Below, in pieces: positions 23,500-34,624 of a stretch of 64,000 bases of DNA. Below the pieces are notes generated by a model. The model did no database searches. It worked only from the letters and a program-made list of their open reading frames with translations, and was not told the DNA's origin. Location: positions 431,829,240-431,893,239 of the forward strand of contig NC_085140.1 in assembly GCF_024139115.2 (NCBI RefSeq), in the 5' to 3' direction. The position numbers and the translations under genes are program-made. Numbering within the stretch: the first letter of the stretch is position 1; each line of letters opens with the position of its first letter. The DNA comes from Armigeres subalbatus (lineage: Eukaryota > Arthropoda > Insecta > Diptera > Culicidae).

Positions 23500-23800
23500 A
23501 AAAAGCAACAGTGAGAGATGAAACGTGAAATAAGAGGTGAGAAATGAAGGATGGGAATTAAGTGTTTCACTTCTCAATTTTCATACTTATCATTGCAAGA
23601 AAGGAATCCATTTTCATTCTACATTTCCGATTTCTGACGTTACACTTCTCTCTTTTAATTTTCTCAGAAGTCTCACTTCTCATATCAAACATCTCACATT
23701 GAGAAGTTAGAATGAGAAGTGAAAATGAGAGGCAGGGCGTCTCACTAATCACTTCGCACTTCTCATTCTAAGTTGTGAAAAAAGTGAAAAAGTAAAGAAG
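23500..23800. repeat. TCTCACTTC / GAGAAGTGA minisatellite, mixed orientation
   Basis: GAGAAATGA-type copies (23505-23560), then TCTCACTTC-type (23565-23700), then both orientations around 23700-23790. Degenerate relative of the palindromic satellite. Open frames 23311-23577 and 23567-23752 pass through it and are not supported. Confidence 0.65.
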
Positions 23801-24895
23801 TGAGAAAAAAGAAGTAATTTGATCAAACGCAGCATGATTTTTGGATCATTTGTTTTGGTATTTTGCAATGTGTTTGTTTTATCTGGTCTGGATCTAATGG
23901 CAGCAAAATTAAATATCCCTGAAGAACCAAAAATTAAGAAAATTGCCAATAAATAAATCAGGGTATGAGCAATAAAAAATATAAAATTTCAACAAATAAT
24001 GCAAAATTTCCATAAACAATTTAGAATTTTCCACAAAATAAAAAAAAATTAGCACTTTTGAAAGCGAAAATTGCAATTGCGATTCTCCACCAAGTAATCA
24101 ATACCTCATAAAAATAAGAAAATATCCATAAAAAAATCAAAGAAGCAAGAATATTGATCAAATTTTCCATGATCTTTTAAGCTTTCAAGCCAAATTATTT
24201 TGAGGAAAATTTTTGTATTTTTTATTGCTAATATTGATTTTGATTTATAATCAGAGATGCATCTGAACACGAGCACGCGTGTTCGTGTTCAAAACGTTCT
24301 GAAAACTGCACACTGTTCAAAAGAACTGACCTAATTTAGCAACTTGTATCCTAGAAAAACAAATTCAATCGTCGGCATGCTACACATTGTTCGGCGAGTA
24401 ATGCAACACGTGGGCATCTAACGGATAGAAATCTTATGTGTTTGCATAGTTCCAAATCTAAGAAATTTTAGTTACCATGATCGTTTTGCTTGCGTACCAA
24501 GGCAGTGCACACTGAACTGTGTTCAGAGTTCAAAACTAAGAGCACCAAGGCACGCTCTTGGCTCATGTTCTGTTCAGGATGCATCTCTGTTTATAATATT
24601 CATATTTTTTCCGTGGAGCATTTTGATTTCTTGATGGAGAATTCTTCTTCTATGATTGCAATTTTTGCTACTGCTGGTTTATTTTTGTCTTGTGGAAAAT
24701 TCCTAATTTTTTGTGGGAATTTTATATCTATTTATTGCAATTTCCATTTTTTTTAGGGGGAGTTTTTATTCTAGTCGGATCTAATCGATTAAATTATTTT
24801 TTCAACCAAACATGTTCGGCTCTATCTGGCCTTTTCTGTCAAATTTTTTTTTTTTTCAATTTAATTTGCAGCTGTCGGAGCCCGTTCTACTGAAC
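23801..24895. other. AT-rich DNA without recognisable genes
   Basis: AT-rich with phrases AAATTTTCCATAAA and TTTTGTGGGAATTT recalling very decayed S3-like sequence at 23980-24230 and 24600-24760. A segment at 24255-24580 repeats GTGTTCA-type phrases loosely. No gene supported. Confidence 0.4.
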
Positions 24896-25135
24896 GCCCG
24901 TTCTAGCTAAACGACATTTTCAGCTAAATGACCTATTCAGTCAAACTTCATTCTCAGCCTGTTTCGCTAAACGATGTTATCGATCTTTACCTGATCTTCG
25001 ACCAAATGGCTATCGGCCGAAGGTCTTTCACCCGGATGACTCTTCACCGGCATATTAAACCTAACCTAAAATTTCTTCTTTTCCGAATGCTGTTTCCTCG
25101 AACGCCATTTGGCCGAATAGTTGAAACATTTTTCT
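24896..25135 (+). repeat. 17-bp TTCGGCC-type minisatellite, locus B (degenerate)
   Basis: Diverged copies such as TTCAGCTAAATGACC, TTCGACCAAATGGC and TTTGGCCGAATAG at roughly 17-bp spacing. It is followed by GAGAAGTGAG-type repeats from 25150, repeating the pairing of these two families seen elsewhere. Confidence 0.65.
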
Positions 25136-25149
25136 TAGATTATTAGTAG

Positions 25150-25985
25150 TAAAAAGTAAAAAATGAGAAGTGAGTAATGAGAAACGAGGCATTCATTACT
25201 TCTAACTTCACATACGAAAAAAGAAGTTACAAGTGGAAAGTAACAAATAAGGTGTAAAACATGAGAGATGGGTGAAAAATGGAAGTGAGAAACGAGAAAT
25301 AAAAATTAGGGAGTGAGAAGTGAGAAATGAGAAATCAGAATTAAGAAGTGATACACGGTTGGAAAAAAGTACTATAATAAGTATTAGGTATTTTTCATTC
25401 AAATCGGAGGTTTAGTGTAGGAACCTAAAATTAAGTAAATTTTTGATGAAATTTTGATAAATTTTACTTAACTTTTGTGAACATGAGATTATTTAACGTT
25501 GGGTTCCCACACTTTACTGCCCTTGTTGAGTGGTTTTTATGACAACAAAGGGAAGAAGGAGGGAGTTGCAAGAGAAAAAAGTACCTAAAATTAGGTACTT
25601 TTTTCTAACCGTGCAAGTTAGAATAGATTAGGGGAAAAATAGGAGTGACAAATGAATAGTGAATAGTGAGAATTAAAACAATTGAAATCAACTCTTGTTT
25701 TTTTCCCTTCTTTTTTTCTTCTTACTGCTTCCACTTATTTCTTCCTTCTACTGATTTCTCACTTCCTTCCTGTTTTCTTGTTTCTTCCTTCTGTCTGATT
25801 TCTCGTTACTCACATCATAGTCCTCGAGTATCGCTGCTCACTTCTCAATTATTAAGTCACACTTATCACCACTCGCTTCTTATTTCTCACTACTCATTTC
25901 TCAGTTCTCACCCCTCATTTTTCTTTCGACTATCACATTTCACTTTTCACTACTTATTTCTCATTTCTCACTACTCAGTATTTAC
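25150..25985. repeat. TCTCACTTC minisatellite split by a MITE
   Basis: GAGAAGTGAG-type copies at 25150-25352 and TCTCACTTC-type at 25700-25985 lie on either side of the element at 25354-25613. The repeat is in opposite orientation on the two sides, so the element sits at or near an orientation switch. Non-coding. Confidence 0.7.
25354..25613. mobile_element. MITE-like element with 19-bp inverted ends
   Basis: Left end CACGGTTGGAAAAAAGTAC (25354-25372); the right end 25595-25613 is its complement at 18 of 19 positions. The interior (222 bp) has no open frame and includes an inner inverted pair AAAAAAGTACCTAA / TTAGGTACTTTTTT next to the right end. The 260-bp size fits a non-autonomous DNA transposon. 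No clear target-site duplication could be read in the low-complexity flanks. Confidence 0.7.
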
Positions 25986-26014
25986 CCCGAACATCTCGGC
26001 AGCATGGCCGATCA

Positions 26015-26615
26015 GATTTATGACTCGTTCGGCCAAATGAACCATTCTACCACACGACCATTTCGGTCAAACGACATTGCGATATTCGGTCAAACTTCAT
26101 TTTTAGCCGATTGACCTGTTCTGTTAGATGAAGTTTTAGGCCATATGTCCTTTCTGGCCAACCAACATTTTTGGGACAATGAACCGTGCGGCTTAACGTC
26201 ATTTCAAGCCATAAAGTCGGTTCGGTCAAAGTGAAAAAAAATTCAAATGCCAAATTACATATTTGGCCAAACAGCTTTTGGCATAGTGGTCCTTCGATCA
26301 AATGGCTTTCGGTCGAGTGATTATTGGCCAAACGGCTTTCAGGCCGAATCACTTTTGGCCAAACGGCTTATTTCCGCAGGGAATAGTGTCTACAACTCGT
26401 TGCAAAACCTAAGTAAAAACATTTTTGGCCAAATGACCTGTATGCCATATGCCCCTTTCGTCCAAATGCCTTCTCTGGAAAATGACTCATTCGGCATAAC
26501 GTCATTTTTGGCCGTCAGACTTGTTCAGACATAAAGCCTGTTCGGCTCTAAATGACTTTTGGACCAAATGGCTATCGGCCAAACGACTTTCGGGCAAACG
26601 ATTCATCTTCTCAAA
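26015..26615 (+). repeat. 17-bp TTCGGCC-type minisatellite, locus C
   Basis: About 35 diverged copies (length divided by 17) such as TTCGGCCAAATGAACC, TTTGGCCAAACGGC and TTCGGTCAAACGACA. It follows the TCTCACTTC array at 25700-25985 after only about 30 bases. The open frames at 26047-26352 and 26247-26534 are repeat translations. Confidence 0.75.
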
Positions 26616-29600
26616 AAATAGTGCGTGCAAGTCACTGCAAAACTTTTTTTCAGCTATCGTAGTTTTTATCTAATTCGACAAGCCTCATTGGATACATGTG
26701 CAGCTCATGATAAAGCGAGAGAAGACTATGGCAATTTTATAACTTTTTTAAAAAACCCAGGCTGAGAATTCCGAGCCATTTTAGTTGGTCCGAAGTGAGA
26801 AAGGCTTCGAGACTTTTTTGCTGCAGCTAGTGAACTCCCGCGGAATTTTATGGATTTTCATCTTCAAAATTGCTTTGTTATTACTACAGAAGGTAGATCT
26901 GATCATCAGCGTAGTCTCCGGTACATTTTCGATATTTCCCTAATGAGTAGGACCCCGAGGCATCAATTAATTCTGTTTACAGTGGGTAAAAGTTAGGTTT
27001 TTTGACTTTGAATAAGGTAAAAGTATGCTCTTTTTCTGCGGCAAATATAACTTCGAAACCTATATGCCAATGATAAAGCTCTTGAATCTAAACTTTTTTT
27101 ATGTCTTTATTGGCGAGATTCTAGGTGAATCTTACTCGGCACATCTTGAATTTGTATTTTGGCTAACAAAATGAACAAGTTTTGAGAAAAAAGTGGATTG
27201 ATTATGGTTCGTGTTTGAATTGAATTTGAAAATCGAATTGGGTTTTTTCATCCTGAAAGAAATGAATTTGTATTACATTAAATATAATAATGCAAAAGTA
27301 AAGAAAGAAAGTTTAAGTAATTATGATACACGATATAAATGCTTAAAAAATCAGTTATTTCTGTATAAGGATGAAAAAAAATGATCGCCCAGTTCTAATG
27401 AATCTCCTACGGGTTAGCTTTTAATTTTCAATAACTTGAGAACGAACAAAGATTTTTGTTGGTGAAAAATAAAACAGACCAGAAATGAATAAATGATAGC
27501 TTTGAAATGCATTTCTATAAATTTCCATAAATTTTGAATTGCAAAGCAATCGGGATATGTGACTGCAGCATTCGTAAATATTAATTAAATATCAAAATCT
27601 ATTACTCAAAAATATTTTCAATAAACCAAAGTAAATATTTCAATTCAACCTACGAAGCCCCAGAGATGTCTAAACAAACGTAAATATATAATTCCCTTTC
27701 CTTCCAACTGCCCATACAGCATCTATCTTTGTGATAAAATCAAATATGGGGGCTCCATCCCATTTCAATTGTATCTGCACTAGGTAAACCTTCGCTTCGG
27801 GCGGATAACGAAAGGGCACATTACACAATATAGGTGAAACTATCGATACGGAATGGATATTGTTTACCGTAAAAGCTTCCCGCCTATCGCTCTATCTCTT
27901 CAAAGAGGGGATGCGTACACGTAAAAATCGATAAGTATCCTAAGCCCTTCTCCCCCCTCCCCCAACACGATGATACGGTCGAAATTGAATCGTTCAACAG
28001 CATCGGCGTTGGACAGCAGAGCAAGGATTGCGAAGGTGGTGCTCTCGTCTCGTCAGTGAGGTTCAAAAAACCAGATCATGGCCCCAAGTGGGGCGCTGTT
28101 GCTTCTGTTACCATCCACCAGTCAGTTCAGTGTTGTGAGGGTAAACGGTTTGAAACGATCCGCCTCCACCTCCATGTCAATATAAGTCTCTGCCACACAG
28201 CGAAACGGGTAATGGGCAGTTGTTCGGAAGGAATCTTGATCTAGATGGGTTGCAAAAGGCCTCCCAAGAAACTGGGAAACCCGTTTATTCTCTCTGCAAA
28301 TAAGGCTTCGATGAAGCGGCGGGGTTCGGAGCTGGTGAGAAAGTACGGCGCGTCGTCAGGGGGAAAACACGACCATCAGACGATAAACATACATCGATTA
28401 ATTTGATCTTAAAAGGTTTATTATTAGTTTTATTAACTAAAATTTACTCGCTTGGGTAAGTTTTTGCTCCTTGCCTGCGCGGGCGTGCGGAGCACCAAGG
28501 CTTTTAACCTATATTTTTTTCTGACGGCTGGATGATCGCGGGTCATGAAGTAGGAGAGTGATCTCCTCTAATGAGTCTCGACCGGCTGGGCTCTTTACGA
28601 TAGGGAGCTTTTTTCTGCCCTGAAACCCGGGGTTGTTTGATAGCCCAGAGCAAAAGCCGGGGGAAAAGTTGACTGGCTGCCAAGCCGACGGAGACTTTGA
28701 TTTGAGCGCAGCTCGCTCATCCCATCGCAGCGAAACTCGAGTGTGAGAGATGAAGAGATTATGATCGATAATGTATTCACGTTTAGTGGAATTGATGGCG
28801 CGTGATGATGTTTGCCTCCCCCGCGCCTTCCCAGAGGAGAATTAAAGGGGATAAAGGGTAAATTGATGATGCCTTGGATTTCATTTCATTCGCTTTGTAG
28901 GCGAAATGTTTCCATGTTATGTCGAAATAAAATTGATTGTTTGGAGATGGGGAAAAAGTGGTTAATTAAAGTAAAACAGACGCTTTTGGTGGGATTTAGG
29001 GGGCAGGAGGTGGTTTTACTTCATACAAAGAGCTTTTAGCAGCAATTAAGGTTCCGTAAGAGGAATGTAATTGAGATGAAAATAGAGCGTGTGCCATCGT
29101 GCCAATAAAAAGTATGCTTAAGAGTGCAAGAATGTTTTTCATATTTACATTTAATAGGACATTCAGTTCAATAAGATTTGTTTCTATTTCTTCCTACTAA
29201 AGCAATAAGTCGAAAGTAACAAAAGAAGCACACCTCCGGATCTATTAAACCAAACATACCAAAGTTGATAAAACTGGCAGTAGCTCAACTTACTTTTATA
29301 TATTTTTTTATTCACCGTCGTGGTTATCTCAATGCCATCACCATCTGTGTGTGCATTTAATTCACAAAGCAAAACGCCCCCGCAGTCCATTTTAGGCTCG
29401 CCGAGTCCGAAAGGCGAAAATTCGAAACGGAACCTCACTTATCGGCTAGCTGCCTACCTCTTGCAAACGACCGAACAATGACCACCGAGATTGTTATTGT
29501 TGTAATAAAAAAAAAGTTACGCTTTGGGCTGACCGTTGCGGGTCATAATGACGGCACAGAGGGGCGCTGGGGACAGAAATGTGGCGTAGTTGGGTCGTGG

Positions 29601-29940
29601 GAAGTTATATGGTGGCCATCATCACCCCATTATGACTCATGACGCCGTGATAAAATGGGGTCATCCTTTTTTTTGTTTTCCGTAGGCACACGAAAGCAAG
29701 TGTAAATTGTCATGAACCAATGTTTTGATCTTTATTCGAATTGTGGTAGTGTGATAAAATGTGGTAAGAAGGTGTTGTGAAAGTGACCTTAAGTTATAGG
29801 TGGAGTACACTTCCACAAATTTAGTTATCTCCTAAGGTTTTTTTTTGCAATTATTGCATCAAATCATGTCGGAGATTGGCATTGATTTTGTGTCTGAAAC
29901 CTGTGAAATGTTTTGTCCAGCATTTAACTATTTTTTTATA
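26616..29940. other. No gene recognised
   Basis: Non-tandem DNA. A few AACTCCGAAG-like phrases of the old minisatellite occur at 26780-26970. From 27700 to 29640 base composition is more balanced. TCAGTT at 28122, followed by GAGGGTAAAC at 28137-28146, looks like an arthropod initiator with a possible splice donor, but there is no upstream TATA or downstream element I can defend. Open frames 27884-28066, 28056-28244, 28595-28780, 28812-29039 and 29184-29438 have no recognisable domains. Confidence 0.4.
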
Positions 29941-30131
29941 TAGGGGAACGGTTCGCCAGTTCATCTCATAGCAACGGAAAGGAATTTGGTTTGTTTATTA
30001 TTTTTGTGATTTTTTTTAGCAGTGAGCACGCATGTTGACAAAAAGAAGCGACGAATTTGGTGCCGTATTTCTTTGTTTAGCGATGAGATGGATATATGTA
30101 CATTGAGATGGAGATCGGAACATTTCCCCTA
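29941..30131. mobile_element. MITE-like element, TAGGGGAA ends
   Basis: The left end TAGGGGAACGGTTC (29941) pairs imperfectly with GGAACATTTCCCCTA at the right end (30117-30131). If the terminal TA is counted as target, the element is GGGG...CCCC flanked by TA, as in Tc1/mariner-type non-autonomous elements. About 190 bp, no open frame. Confidence 0.5.
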
Positions 30132-31033
30132 ATTGTCAGAAAAAATACTCCTAAAATATTTTAACCTGACTGTCAAACATTATTTAAATGATTATGTACG
30201 CAGAACTGATCAGAGTGTGCCGCGAGTGATTAAAGGTGTCAATTTTTTTTCTGGTGATTTTTTCAGCAATAACCCGCCTTTTAGAATACAACACTTTAGA
30301 TGACTAACAAAAATGTTCTTAGTGAAGTGCCAAAAATGTTATAAGAAATTTCAATCAGAAGACACTGAGCATGGACTGGACATCATATCTCGGACTGCTA
30401 TTGCTGACAAGCGACACAATGTTGGGGCCCCGCAGCTTGTGTTCCGAAACGAAACAACCAAACGATGTGTTAAAGCAACAGTGCCTAAAACGCCAGATCC
30501 AGAATTTCGTGAGATGTTTCCAATCGTTATTTCTTAGCAATCATTCCCAAACTACCAACATACTCTCTAACTTTATGGAATTTGAATTATTAGTAAAGTT
30601 CTATTATCACTTATTCTGCATCCGCCAGGATACCTCTCCCACATTGATATGAATTCCATTCCAATATGCAACAGTTATATTTGCGGTATACATTCCCCCT
30701 TTTTTGTCTGTTATATATTTAGAAGAAGTATCGATGAGATTTTCTGCAACAGTTATCAACTAGGCGGATTAACCCGTTTTTAGAACAAAATTGCCAGATA
30801 TCGTACCATTTTGTCGTTTGTATTTTTATTTCTGCATCAATAATAGAGGTTTGAGAAAACGACGTGATTTCTTCGATAAATTGATAAATTTTCCTATAAA
30901 TCTAATATGCTTTTATCTGATTTCGTTGCATGCATCGTATAATTAGAACATTCTCTGTTGAACTCCATAATCGAGACTGGTACCAAGCTCTATTTTCAAT
31001 TTTGCTTTTACTGCCAAAAAAGTGTAACATGAT
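30132..31033. other. No gene recognised
   Basis: Unique-looking DNA. CTGTCAAACATTATTTAAAT at 30172-30191 recurs at about 32595-32614 on the same strand, a small dispersed similarity. Open frames 30313-30537, 30355-30540 and 30371-30652 overlap on both strands with no domain. Confidence 0.4.
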
Positions 31034-31047
31034 TTTATTCACTTGTA

Positions 31048-31893
31048 TTTATTATTTATTCAGACTAAGGCCGAAGTGGCCTGTGCGGTATATAAGAGTC
31101 TTCTCCATTCGGCTCGGTCCATGGCTACACGTCGCCAACCACGCAGTCTACGGAGGGTCCGCAAGTCATCTTCCACCTGATCGATCCACCTTGCCCGCTG
31201 CGCACCTCGCCTTCTTGTGCCCGTCGGATCGTTGTCGAGAACCATTTTCACCGGGTTACTGTCCGACATTCTGGCTACGTGCCCGGCCCATCGCAGTCGT
31301 CCGATTTTCGCGGTGTGAACGATGGATGGTTCTCCCAACAGCTGATGCAACTCGTGGTTCATTCGCCTCCTCCACGTACCGTCCGCCATCTGCACCCATA
31401 GATGGTACGCAGCACTTTCCTTTCGAAAACTCCAAGTGCGCGTTGGTCCTCCACGAGCATCGTCCAGGTCTCGTGTCCGTAGAGGACTACCGGTCTAATT
31501 AGCGTTTTGTAGATTGTCAGTTTGGTACGGCGGCGAACTCTATTCGATCGGAGCGTCTTGCGGAGTCAAAGTACGTACGGTTTCCAGCCACTATGCGTCT
31601 CCGAATTTCTCTGCTGGTGTCATTTTCGGCAGTCACCAGTGAGCCCAAGTACACAAATTCTTCTACCACCTCGATTTCGTCACCACCGATGCAAACTCGC
31701 GGTGGGTGGCTCACATTGTCTTCTCTTGAACCTCTTCCTATCATGTACTTCGTCTTCGACGTGTTGATGACTAGTCCGATCCGCTTAGCTTCCCTCTTCA
31801 GTCTGATGTAGGCTTCCTCCATCTTCTCAAAGTTACGTGCCATAATATCTATGTGTTCAGCGAAACCAAATAGCTGGACGGACTTATTGAAAA
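31048..31893 (-). mobile_element. 5'-truncated RTE copy with 14-bp target-site duplication
   Basis: Same family as 16127-19441 and very similar to it, but only the last ~850 bases are present: RT motif after FADD (ARNFEKMEEAYIRLKREAKR), INTSKTKYM, thumb and the C-terminal GHVARM, TGTRRRG region, split by a frameshift near 31400-31520 into frames 31060-31395 and 31517-31843. The 14-mer TTTATTCACTTGTA at 31034-31047 and 31894-31907 is an exact duplication that defines the insertion. The 3' tail is AATAAATAATAAA. The 5' truncation is the usual result of incomplete target-primed reverse transcription. Confidence 0.9.
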
Positions 31894-31907
31894 TTTATTC
31901 ACTTGTA

Positions 31908-32637
31908 GAGAGCGTTATTCAAGGTGGTGATTTTTTTACCAAAGAGCGAAATAATTGATAGACTCGATCTTCCACACCTACGAAACTTACGAGCATCTTC
32001 GCAGTCGCTGATTCGGCCACAGTTGAACATTGCGGCCCCAATTCCGGTGGAAACAAAGTAAAATGAGAAGTGTGAAACGCATGAATCTTCTTGGATATCC
32101 CTTGTTCAAAACAGAAGTTTTCTTTCGATAGTGGAGGAACTAAACCGGTGAGCACGTTCCAATTAATTACTTTTTACTTAATTTGTTTAATTGCTTTATA
32201 AACTTTTAAATTCTCAAATATACCACTAAATACGTACAGGGCATCGTTTGCTGCTATTGCCGCGGATATTGTGGGAGTCCCAGGTATTCGGTTCACGCTT
32301 TAGTTAGCAACGGTGGCTCTTCTCGACCTTCTACTCCCTGAGTAGTTAGTACGAATAAGGGCGTCCTTGTGAAGTTTTGCTGTACCTGTTACGAACAACT
32401 AGTACATCCTATTCCCTACACTTTCTGAAAAAAAACCTTTCTTACTTCAGAAGTGAATCCTTTTTGTAGTACTAGTCTTTGTAACAGAAAGGGCACCATT
32501 ACGGAGCATGAGATCTGATCAAATTATTCGTAGTACTACTTGACCAACACCCCTAGCTGGGTGAGGGATAGAGGATGACACACACACACACACACTGTCA
32601 AACATTATTTAAATATATGTTTCATTCCAAAGTAGCT
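31908..32637. other. No gene recognised; CA microsatellite
   Basis: Unique-looking DNA with a (CA)n run at 32578-32596. The open frame 31919-32155 (minus) has no recognisable domain. Confidence 0.4.
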
Positions 32638-32920
32638 AAAGCCAAAGTAACTGAATGTACTTCGTGAAAATTGTATCACCCGTGTCAACTTGCCTTTCGT
32701 AATACCCCTCTAAAACAATATTTAATAGCAGGCACAAAAAACCATCATCTGCGCGACGCAAGAGGATTCCAGAACGACCCTGAAACTCAAACAACGCACA
32801 TTATCTGATCCATCCTCGCCTGACATATCGTATATCCGGAAATCCGTGTTCATGCATTAACTACCGCAATTGGTCTTGATGGACTGCATCATATGCGGAT
32901 TTGAAGTCGATGTATACAAC
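32638..32920 (-). pseudogene. Decayed RTE reverse transcriptase fragment
   Basis: Not an open frame, but the nucleotide order matches the RT region of the full-length copy (its 16960-17262). GTACTTCGTGAAAATTGTAT, GTGTCAACTTGCC, ATAGCAGGCAC, TTCATGCATTAACTACC and TTTGAAGTCGAT all occur in the same order and spacing. Many substitutions and small indels show it is much older than the copy at 31048-31893. It starts at the position of the element where that copy ends, in the same orientation, 745 bases away. Confidence 0.7.
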
Positions 32921-33309
32921 TTGACGATTCACAAATTTGAAACTTTTTAAAACAGGACACAATAATGTAACATAATAAAAGCCCTGAAAAAGCGCAACGT
33001 TGGATGTATTCAATCACTGTTTTAATTATCCCAAAATAATCGCTCGAAGTCTCGTGATCCTGGATTGAATGTTGTGATACAAAATTGACTCTCCTTTGCT
33101 TCCATTGGTAAAATAGGAAAGCTTGGAAGCGAAGTTATTTCCTCTTTTGGCTTCCTTCTTAGTTGATTATCAAGGGAGGGTCAGATCATTTGACCGATGG
33201 GGACATTTTGCCGAATGCCGTTTGGTCGTAGAGTTGAATTTTTTCCTCACACTGCGAATAGGGAAAAGTTTATATGGAACACATGTGCTGCTAGGGTAAC
33301 GGGCTTACT

Positions 33310-33520
33310 TTATAGGATACAAGGGTTGTAGGACAAAAGGTCGGAGGTCAAAAGGTCGAAAGACAAAACGTCGAAAGGACAAAAGGTCGAAGGGTCAAAG
33401 GTCTACGGGACAAAAGGTTGGAACAAAAAATCTGAGTGATAAGGTTGAAAGGACGAAAAGAGGATAGGCTGAAACAAAAAATCTGAGTCAAAAGGTTGAA
33501 GGACAAAAGGTCGAATGACA
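33310..33520 (-). repeat. 16-17-bp GGTCGAAAGGACAAAA minisatellite, reversed arm
   Basis: Units of GGACAAAAGGTCGAAA and variants on the plus strand, about 12 copies with scattered indels. The same repeat appears reversed from 33585 onward, so the two blocks form a large inverted pair around a short spacer (33521-33584). Confidence 0.75.
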
Positions 33521-33584
33521 AGTCAATGATTAATAGAATGAAACCTCCAATCTCTGTTTAGTCGACTATTTGTTCTGTCAAACT

Positions 33585-34078
33585 TTTGTCTCTTCGATCT
33601 TTCGTACTTTCGACCTTTTGACCCAGTAATTTCTTCCAACCTTCTTTTCTTTCATCCTTCTGTCATTTTTTCTACCTTCTTTTCTTTCGACCTCTTGTCA
33701 TTTCGACCTTTTGTTCTTTCGACGTTTTGTCTTCGACCTTTTGACCTTCAACATTTCGTCCTTACGACTTTTTGACCCAGTAATTTCTTCCAACCTTCTT
33801 TTCCTTCAACCTTCTGTCATTTTTTCTACCTTCTTTTCTTTCGACCTCTTGTCATTTCGACATTTTGTTCATTCGACGTTTTGTCTTGGACCTTTTAACC
33901 ATCGTCCTTTTGACTTTTTGTTCCTTCGACTTTCTGTCCTTTCGACCTTTTGTCTTTTCAACCTTTTGTCCTTTTGACCTTTTGTCCTTTCGTTCTTTCG
34001 ACCTTTTGTCCTTTCGACCTTTTCCCTTCGACCTTTTGTCCTTCGACCATTTGATTTTCAACCTTTTGACACAGATTC
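33585..34078 (+). repeat. 16-17-bp TTTCGACCTTTTGTCC minisatellite, forward arm
   Basis: About 30 copies of CCTTTTGTCCTTTCGA-like units. A ~135-bp segment (TTTGACCCAGTAATTTCTTCC and what follows) occurs twice, near 33616 and 33772, so a higher-order duplication is superimposed on the short repeat. The open frames 33711-33977, 33865-34275 (plus) and 33852-34166 (minus) are largely repeat translations. Confidence 0.8.
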
Positions 34079-34624
34079 GATACAGGATAACTGGTTTAGA
34101 GTGCGTGCGAACCATTTTATTCGAGATTGTGATCCTACCATCGCGGTCGAAGAGCCATCTTAGCATCAGTATTGGTGGTGGTAGTCGCCATGGTTCTTGC
34201 GGAAAACTAATTTCTGCTGTAAACGTCAGCAGCGCGCCGAACTTAATATCAACGATGACGTCTGATCCGGTTTAACGGTAAATCATCGTTAAGTTACTAA
34301 TTGTATAGACGCATGATTAAATGTTAATCGATCCTGGGCGAAAAAAAATGCTGACGAAAGGATAGAGAAGTTAATTGATCCTTTTGAGGACCACTTATAT
34401 TTGTGCAGAAGATACTCAGATTGAGAAGAATTTTCTCCACAGTACAAAGCACCATCTTATGTTGACTGTAGAGTTCAGTAAATTTATTCGCAGGAATGGC
34501 GTCTGTAGCAATTGAGCGGTAAATCATAATGATAATAATATTCCCCCAAGATTCCGACTTTGTTTTCATTGTTGTTAGTGATTGAAAATAATTGACTTTA
34601 ACATACACCGGATCATCTTGAAAT
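34079..34624. other. No gene recognised
   Basis: Unique-looking DNA between two arrays. The C-terminal part of the minus-strand frame through 34324-34620 is open and continuous with the satellite frame, but has no recognisable domain. A possible BEL/Pao-like tail near 34090-34160 was considered and rejected. Confidence 0.4.

Noticed and set aside
28100..28150. Initiator TCAGTT followed by a possible splice donor
   Set aside because: No TATA box or downstream promoter element at the right spacing, and no exon recognised; such short matches are expected by chance.
30930..31502. 190-codon plus-strand frame
   Set aside because: Antisense of the truncated RTE copy; its second half is almost the same as the antisense frame at 16169-16591.
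34090..34165. BEL/Pao-like polyprotein tail (FDRDGRITISNKMVRTHSK, minus strand)
   Set aside because: Similarity is limited to a few residues and continues directly into minisatellite translation; no other retroviral-type domain is nearby.
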